64,000 nucleotides of DNA, taken from the NCBI GenBank assembly GCA_951812925.1, contig OX638368.1, forward strand, positions 1,302,001 to 1,366,000. Direction: 5' to 3'. Below are positions 57,212 to 64,000 of this stretch, piece after piece. Source of the stretch: Calliopum simillimum. Its lineage: Eukaryota; Arthropoda; Insecta; Diptera; Lauxaniidae. Position numbers and translations under genes: made by a program. Position 1 is the stretch's first letter. Each line of letters begins with the position of its first letter. The notes under the pieces were generated by a model. That model worked only from the letters and a program-made list of their open reading frames with translations. It searched no databases and was not told the origin of the DNA.

Positions 57212-57788
57212 GTCTGCACAAGACGTCTTGTTGTAGTTTCAACAAGTATCGTTTTTTATTTATCCAATACTTTAGATTAGTGTTGCGTGCAAATATCTTG
57301 ACAGGATGACACTATGCATATGAAAAACATAAATACTCCACTGACCCGTCTTGTTTGATTTACTTCAGTTCAGTTCAGTGCATGTGTTGTAGTTTTAGAG
57401 ACAAAAGTTGTTTTTCGCTCTTTTCTGTGGGCCTCTTTTTTCTTAAGCTCATTTTCTCTCGCTAAAACTTTAAAAGATACTGCTATACTGAGTTATCAAT
57501 GCATTGCAACTTGCAAGTGTTATCATATTATACATTTGACTGTTTCAGATAACTCGTACGATTGACACTGACCTGAAGTAATTGTTTATATAAACTACAG
57601 TACACTGAGGTATTAACAAGGATCAGGTTTTTTTTTCTTTTTTGGACATTGATAAAACATTTAACTGGACTTACATTAATGTAGAGTGAAGATTTGATTC
57701 TTGAACTTTTCGTATCAAATACTTTACTTCAGAGTAAAATGTGCAAGTCAAAAAGATTACAATTTATTTAAAGATGTCTTGTGCAGGT
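57212..57788. mobile_element. Possible 577-bp short-inverted-repeat element
   Basis: CTGCACAAGACGTCT at the left and AGATGTCTTGTGCAG at the right are inverted repeats, 14 of 15 positions. No coding capacity and no clear target duplication. The length and single short repeat leave this tentative. Confidence 0.4.
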
Positions 57789-58719
57789 TATAAATAACTG
57801 CGCAAATTTTTCTTTACAAAAGTTATATTATTTGTATATCATAATTTTTAAAATGCAATAAAATATTTGATTTTTTTTTTTGTCTTTTTGTTCTAACAAA
57901 TGGGTTGAATGACATTAAATGTTTTTTTTTTTTCTTTTTGCCTAATTAGCATTTTAATTAAATAATTTTATTGGCACTCGTAGGTGTCACTTTTGACACC
58001 CTAAATTATTAAATTACATGCCATAAAGCAAAGTTAAGCCAACGGACAGCCTAAGGAATGTAATAAAGAAATCACAATAAAAACACAATTTATTCCATAG
58101 TATTCAAAAAAACAGTAGAAAAGGTCATCAAACACATAAACTGCTAGGGAATGCCAGTGCAAGTGGGCAGGGTATGATGGTAAACGACCGACTGACCGAC
58201 CTTTTGTGAAAAAAGCCGAAATACGTTGGTCAAGCGACCAATGTGCCAAACCATAGTGTGAGTAACGTAGTGTTAGACAGGATGGGCCTTTCTGACGCCT
58301 TGGAGCATTGTCGCATTGCGTTAATAAAAATTAACATAATTTTTATAGAAAATTTAAACAAAAACATACAAGGAAACAATGGATAATCTGAGAAAAAACA
58401 ACAAGAAATTGCTATTAAAATATTGTTGCAACAATAAAGAATTTTTATGTTGAATTTGATGTTTTTTTTTTTAATTTAATGCGCCAGTTGTAAAGCGGCA
58501 CAAAATGGAATTTTTATGATATCAAATAATAAACTTTTCTTTTGGGAAGCACGTTACGTGCGAGCTTTTTTTTCCATTTTTATTGCAGCTTAAATAAGAA
58601 ATTTAAGTACTCATTTTTTAACTGGTTTCCTTAGCGCTTGCTCAGCAACTTTCAAAATGTTATGCATTCAGACGAAATTCGAAAAAAAAAAATCATTTTG
58701 GTAGCTCCTTTGGACTTAC
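57789..58719. other. Intron-like DNA just downstream of candidate first exon
   Basis: No coding region. It would be the first kilobase of the long minus-strand intron, starting with the GTAAGT donor at 58719-58714. Confidence 0.45.
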
Positions 58720-58789
58720 CTAATAACATGAGTAACAGCAGCTGTGTGCTGATGAGTAACCCGAGGCGGTGTAAGTAATCCATTAACAT
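58720..58789 (-). CDS. Candidate first coding exon, signal-peptide-like N-terminus
   Basis: On the minus strand an ATG at 58789 (or 58783, two codons on) opens 23 codons plus one base, then a donor reading G/GTAAGT (58720/58719). The peptide has a short polar start (MLMDYLHR) and a long leucine-rich stretch ending QLLLLMLL, a classic signal peptide or membrane anchor. The first G of the next codon would usually put a small residue near the cleavage site. The exon is GC-richer than its flanks and free of repeats. The next candidate exon, 50 kb away at 8697-8740, is phase-compatible. The product is unrecognised; a chance ORF is possible because only 70 nt is seen. Confidence 0.45.
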
Positions 58790-59384
58790 AATAATGATGA
58801 TTATGAAGCTAATGGTGGTGCTGCAGGACTCTTGTTCCTTTTTTGTTGGTATTTTAATTTGTATTTTTAATTTAAAATTTTATTATATTTTTTTTCACTA
58901 GGAATTTTTTCCAATACCCATTAGGTACATATGCATGATTTCATTCATTGTCATTCTCACTAAGAAATTTATAGTTTGGTCTTTGAAGATTTTTCACAGT
59001 GAGGGTGATATCTAAAAGAAATTAAGGAAAAAAATTAAGTTAATAAATACTTATTAAATGCAAATATATTTAAAATGTTTAATTTTTAACTTTTTCGAGT
59101 TTTAAATTTATTTATGTGTGAAAAAACACTCCCAACTAAATTTAAAATGTCAAAAAAAAACAATTCCTTCAAGATATGAAAACTCGAAATTCATATCTAG
59201 TAAATGAACATTTATGAATACATCAGACACAGATTTTCAACTAAAAGTTAAACCTTTCTATATCAAGTTGGCCTTTTTCCAAATAATTTTGCTGAAGAGT
59301 ATTAATACATATGAGGCCATTTCACACTATTTCAGATAGCAAGCATTTGATTTCTGCATCTTCGATTTTTTTTTTGTCTTATAG
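58790..59384. other. Possible 5' UTR and upstream DNA, no gene seen
   Basis: Lies upstream of the candidate first exon on the minus strand. No strong 3' splice site adjoins the ATG, so the 5' untranslated region may run into this stretch. No TATA or initiator motif was convincing. Confidence 0.3.
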
Positions 59385-60107
59385 TGAGTCAAAAGTCCTT
59401 ATGCGGGCCAGTAAAAATCGACTATTAGATTTTAATATATCTATTAACATATTTTGGTAGCTTTAGAGGTTACAAGCAAAATCTCAAAATAGGTTTTTGA
59501 AAATTTTAATTTTTAAAAAATTTATGAGTGATTGAAAATTTCAGGTACATTTTTTTTTAAATTACAATATATCAGCGAATAATTACTGGATTTTAATGAA
59601 AATTGGAATGTATGTTTAGAACTAGTAGAGGAACAAAATAAAAAATAATTCACGTAAAAAAAAATATAATTTGCTTATAAATAATTAATTTTACAATAAA
59701 CAAATGATAATTTAACTAACTTCTCGGTGTTGTAGGAAAAATTTTTTTTACAAAAAATATTCGTTAAACTATCAGCTTAATAACAGCAAAAGAAGATTTT
59801 TGTAATGTCTTACCAGAAAAAAAATCTGAACAATTTAATACGTAGATAGCGGCCGAGGCTAGCTGTAAGTTGACGCAAAAACAAACAAATAAACAAACAA
59901 AAACAAACAAATAAATAAAAAAAACAAACAAACAAAAACAAACAAACAAATCAAATGAAAATTATTTCACTCGCATTAATTGTTTTATTTTTATCATGGT
60001 GCCACTACAAAAGCTTCCACACATACTTCTACCCTCTGCAGTTTTCCAGGCTAAATAAAACTTAAAGAAATAAACGATATTATTGAACTTTTATTAACAT
60101 TTAGGAC

Positions 60108-60601
60108 TTATTTCTTTACAGATTTAATAACTTTCATCACAGAGCTTTTGCAATAATTTGAAATAAATTTGCACTGAAGGGAATTATTATTACACGGCTT
60201 GAACGAATGAAAAGCACGGGTTCCGTTAATGGCTTTAGCTGTTGAAAACCGTTCCTTCAAATATTCTTCGTGTCTTTTATATTCATCTAAAGAACAGAAG
60301 TTAAATTAAATTTTTTTAAAATATGATTTTGCCTATTCAAATAGTTATTGCTGGCGCGGTATGCGTTTCTTTTTACACAACCACCTATACCGTCGCAAGC
60401 ACCTTTACCGTGCACTGTCGCGAAGAACTGCCATTCTGCTGGTACATGAAAATCTTTTTCATGAAATAATAAATTTAAAAAATTGAATCTGTTCTTATAT
60501 TGAGACCAAGCTCCATCAGAAAAATATATGATTTTTTTAATGTTGCGTTTGCCGAACTTGTCTTTCAAAAATTTAATCAATTTTGAATTATATAAGTGCA
60601 C
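60108..60601 (-). pseudogene. Transposase-like fragment, left arm
   Basis: The frame at 60601-60287 (104 codons) contains FSDGAWSQYKN near residue 27 and HGKGACDGIGGCVKR near residue 64. A second frame (60287-60108, 59 codons) starts DEYKRHEEYLKERF and ends in a lysine-rich tail. I recall the SDGA.SQ.KN...HGKGACDG.GG pattern from multi-copy uncharacterised arthropod proteins; a transposon-encoded nuclease or transposase is likely but the family is not named. Relative to the right copy it lacks about 30 bp after NAYRAS. The two frames overlap out of register, so the copy is broken. Confidence 0.6.
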
Positions 60602-60641
60602 TTCAGTTGCATCGTGATTTTGGTACTCCGAAAACGAAAGA

Positions 60642-61015
60642 GATTTTTATGTCCCAGCAGAATGGCATTTCTTCGTGTCAGCGCACGGTAAAGGTGCTTG
60701 CGACAGTATAGGTGGTTGTGTAAAAAGAAACGCATACCGCGCCAGCTTGCAAGACAAAACTATTGTAACAACGCAAGAACTATTTGAATGGGCAAAATCA
60801 TATTTTAAAAAATTTAATTTAACTTCTGTTCTTTAGATGAATATAAAAGACACGAAGAATATTTGAAGGAACGGTTTTCAACAGCTAAAACCATTAACGG
60901 AACCCGTGCTTTTCATTCGTTCAAGCCGTGTTATGATAATTCCCTTCAGTGCAAATTTATTTCAAATTATTGCAAAAGCTCTGTGATGAAAGTTATTAAA
61001 TCTGTAAAGAAATAA
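60642..61015 (+). pseudogene. Transposase-like fragment, right arm
   Basis: The plus strand reads 64 codons from 60642 with VPAEWHFF, HGKGACDSIGG and ELFEWAKSYFKK, stopping at 60836. A 59-codon frame from 60836 in another register repeats the DEYKRHEEYLKERF segment and stops at 61015. The N-terminal part present in the left copy (with SDGA) is missing here. Preserved open frames in both arms indicate fairly recent origin from a coding element. Confidence 0.6.
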
Positions 61016-61167
61016 GTCCTAAACGTTAATAAAAGTTCAATAATATCGTTTATTTCTTTAAGTTTTATTAAGCCTGGAAAACTGCAGAGGGTAGAAGCAT
61101 ATTCGAAAGCTTATATAGTGACACCATGATAAAAATAAAACAATTAATGCGAGTGAAATAATTTTCA

Positions 61168-61350
61168 TTTGTTTTGTTTGTTTGTTTTTGTTTGTTTTTG
61201 TTTGTTTTTGTTTGTTTTTGTTTGTTTTTGTTTGTTTTTGTTTGTTTTTGTTTGTTTTTGTTTGTTTTTGTTTGTTTTTGTTTGTTTTTGTTTGTTTGCC
61301 TTTTTTTATTTATTTGTTTGTTTTTGTTTGTTTGTTTGTTTGTTTGTTTT
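61168..61350 (+). repeat. (TTTGTTTTTG)n decamer minisatellite
   Basis: About twelve uninterrupted 10-bp units followed by TTTG-rich DNA. The matching place in the left arm (59876-59956) has only about 80 bp of CAAA-rich sequence, so the array expanded in one arm. Phe/Leu/Val/Cys-rich frames across it are artefacts. Confidence 0.9.
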
Positions 61351-61840
61351 TGCGTCAACTTACAGCTAGCCTTGGCCGCTATCTACGTATTAAATCGTTC
61401 AGATTTTTTTTCTGGTAAGACATTACAAAAATTTTCTTTTGCAGTTATTAAGCTGATAGTTTAACGAATATTTTTTGTAAAAAAAATTTTTCCTACAACA
61501 CCGAGAAGTTAGTTAAATTATCATTTGTTTATTGTAAAATTAAATATGTATAAGCAAATTATATTTTTTTACGTGAATTATTTTTTATTTTGTTTCTCTA
61601 CTAATTCTTAACATACATTCTAATTTTCATTAAAATCCAGTAATTATTCGCTGATATATTGTAATTTAAAAAAAATGTACCTGAATTTTTCAATCACTCA
61701 TAAATTTTTTAAAAATTAAAATTTTCAAAAACCTATTTTGAGGTTTTGCTTGTAACCTCTAAAGCTACCAAAATATGTTAATAGATATATTAAAATCTCA
61801 TAGTCGATTTTTACTGGCCCGCATAAGGAATTTTGACTCA

Positions 61841-62537
61841 GTACTAGTTGAGATTAACATCCATGATTTTTTTCAGAGACATAAATTTTCAAAAAACTAA
61901 AAAAGCTGCAAAAATAACATTTAGTAGTTTTTTGATATGCTCATAATTCCGTCAATAGTCAATCAAATCATGAATATTTTTTTTTAAGTTTTGTTTTTTT
62001 CCATCCATTTTGTGGTATGCAAATAAAATATTTTTTTTTTATTTTGATTCTTTTGAGCTTATATAATAGAACAAGGAAATCCTTAGCCATCTTAAGATAT
62101 AATTGAAAGTGCGATATCTTTGTAAATATACATAATTCAGTTTTAATATTTGACATACAGATGTAAATGAAATTTTAGAACATATTTGCAAAAAAAAAAA
62201 ATTTTTTAAAAATTTCGCATACGCTCATTTGAGAAACAGTGCTTTTTCAAAGCATACTTTCATTCATGAAACCATTTTTTTCTATCCAAAAGCTATCAGA
62301 ATCAGAAAAATAAATGAATCTTTAGTTCCAGTGGTTTGAAGACATTCAGTTCTGTGTTTCCTCTGAAAATTTTCGAAAATCCGAAATAAAACCTTTCCAA
62401 AATGAACATTTGTGAACATTGCACTTGGCATGAATTTAACAACTTTAGAGAAAAAACGTACAAAAACACACCCAAATATCGAGCGCCAAATTACATTATA
62501 TTATGTCACATTTACTCACATAGCTTATGCGCTACAC
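61841..62537. other. No gene seen
   Basis: AT-rich DNA with T and A runs; no feature is supported. Confidence 0.45.
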
Positions 62538-62789
62538 AGACGACAACTTACATCCGGATTATAGACGTAGTAATGTGAATCTTTTCATTCTATGATTTAA
62601 GGTATTTTTTGATTACCAATTCTGAGACCAAAAAACTTATCTTGTTTTTGGTGTTTTAGAATTTTTGGCCCCTGAATTGGGAAATTTTCTTTTTGTCAAT
62701 GTCTATGAAATATGTAATCAAAAAATGCCTAAAATCATGCATTGATGCTTGCATTATTACGTCTACAATCCGGACTTAAGCTGTCGTCT
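62538..62789. mobile_element. 252-bp foldback MITE
   Basis: AGACGACAACTTACATCCGG at the left pairs with the right end finishing AAGCTGTCGTCT. Arms of about 85 bp share ATCCGGATTRTAGACGTARTAATG-like and TTTTTTGATTAC segments around a short centre. No coding capacity; target duplication unclear. Confidence 0.7.
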
Positions 62790-64000
62790 ATCCAGCCTAT
62801 TAACCACTGCCAATCTTTATTTCGAATCAAAAATAAGACAGTTTTTTTGAAAGCTCAGATGACAAATGTCTAAAGCAAATGTTTGTACCCTATTTTGTTG
62901 AAATATTCCCCAATATGACAGAATATTTTCCATTAAAAATTTGCATCTTTTATCAATTGTTGTACAGAAATGAAGTGAAAACAATAATATCGCATAGAAC
63001 AACAGTAACAAAAGTCTTTGATATCACATGCTCAGCGGGAGTTACAATTTCATTGGTTCAAAGTTTCCAAGTCTCTTCACACTCTGATATGCATTCAATG
63101 CTGCAAGTGCACACCAAGCAAATACTTCAAGCACAGGAGTGTCGTGTTGTTGCTGTCTTCGAATGAATGCATGCAATATGGACATAAAGCGATATATTTT
63201 GTATTACAGCTGTAAATGAATGACAATGGCAGTGTCAGCAAATAAAACTATACACGGAGAGAAATTCTCAACGTATTTATAGCGAGAAACATGAAATTTA
63301 TAAATTCCTGGCAAGATCTTAAAGACCACTTATCGATGCTTTGATTCTTAAAGTCTGGAGATCTCAAACACTGATTAAGAGCTAAAATGCACCAACTAAT
63401 CCAAAACAAACACATTGGTGCTAAACAAATGGAAGTACATGGGACAAACCCTATAGAAATTACACAACGAAGCTCTCGCCAATCCCATGAATCAAATACA
63501 TGAGGCATTAAAAGATCATAGATGAAAAATCACTGAACTGAAAAAGTTCATTGAAGAAGGATATCCAAGAATAGGAAAAGTTGTGAAATGATAAAAACTA
63601 AATAATCTCAGAGTATTTTCAAAAAATGTTTTTAGCGCTGATGCCGTGACAGTTCGTTATATTTTCCCCTAACTTTGAATGGCCATACTTCTCCAAAAAT
63701 TTCTTCACATCAAAAATCTTTTTTATCTGCAGCAACCAACTCGCGTGTCAATTTCGATTGAATGAGAATTTTCTCCTCGTGTAGTGTAGTTGTTGTCTGC
63801 TGAGCTGTTTTATGACAAACAGTCAACCGCTTAACTGAGTGCAACCAATGCCATCAGTAGTTACCTCTATTGCCACTGTGTAGGAGTGCGGGAAGGATGT
63901 GTGTGTGTGTGTATGTGCACACTAATGTTTACATAACAACAAATAATAAAATTTCTATTTCGTACTTTATTGCCATGGCATGTAACGCCCCCCTTTTCGG
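62790..64000. other. No gene seen
   Basis: Anonymous DNA with a GT run at 63899-63914. Several frames under 100 codons have no recognisable features. If the minus-strand gene is real, this is upstream or 5' UTR-intron sequence. Confidence 0.4.

Larger units (their letters stand above)
59385..61840. mobile_element. 2.46-kb palindrome with opposed transposase-like fragments
   Basis: The left end starts TGAGTCAAAAGTCCTTATGC and the right end is its diverged reverse complement. The arms, about 1.1-1.2 kb each, pair from the edges to about 60470 and 60640, leaving a centre of about 170 bp that belongs to the left copy's gene. Each arm carries the same two reading-frame pieces in opposite directions. 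This is either a foldback element built from a transposon end or two copies inserted head to head. Confidence 0.85.

Noticed and set aside
61169..61464. Three overlapping plus-strand frames rich in Phe, Leu, Val and Cys
   Set aside because: They are translations of the TTTGTTTTTG minisatellite in different registers.

Overview
The window looks like intronic or intergenic DNA from a higher fly, possibly a tephritid or another brachyceran. It is very AT-rich, with many poly-A/poly-T runs, CAA/GTT and CA/GT microsatellites and dense short transposons. It holds a copia-type retrotransposon primed from a site matching initiator-tRNA-Met, and repeat sequences of the kind found across flies. The fly placement is inferred from sequence style. 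No bacterial operon, rRNA gene, CRISPR array or intact tRNA was seen.

The only long coding sequence belongs to a Ty1/copia retrotransposon on the minus strand (1290-5691). It has two 151-bp LTRs differing at one base, a 5-bp target duplication, a primer-binding site and a polypurine tract. Its gag-protease-integrase-RT reading frame is open, but the RNase H end is frameshifted. It sits just inside the left end of an older inverted-repeat element (1278-6993).

Most of the rest is a graveyard of non-autonomous DNA elements, many of them foldbacks. These include a 2.7-kb palindrome (12994-15713), nested elements at 18.0-19.7 kb and 20.0-22.4 kb, a 1.2-kb element at 30.1-31.3 kb, hairpins at 31.6 and 54.0 kb, and elements at 39.1, 41.2, 42.2 and 47.9 kb. 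A composite foldback lies at 49.8-53.2 kb, a 2.46-kb palindrome with two opposed transposase-like fragments at 59.4-61.8 kb, and a small foldback at 62.5 kb. Several repeat families recur, which ties distant parts of the window together.

Host gene content is sparse. On the minus strand there is a candidate first coding exon (58720-58789) that encodes a signal-peptide-like N-terminus and ends at a GTAAGT donor. About 50 kb downstream lies a near-consensus recursive splice site (polypyrimidine tract-CAG/GTAAGC) at 8740/8741, followed by a 44-nt potential exon whose phase fits that first exon exactly. The simplest reading is that the window spans a huge first intron of one secreted or membrane protein gene transcribed right to left, with the remaining exons beyond position 1. 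This is inference; the product cannot be identified from what is here.
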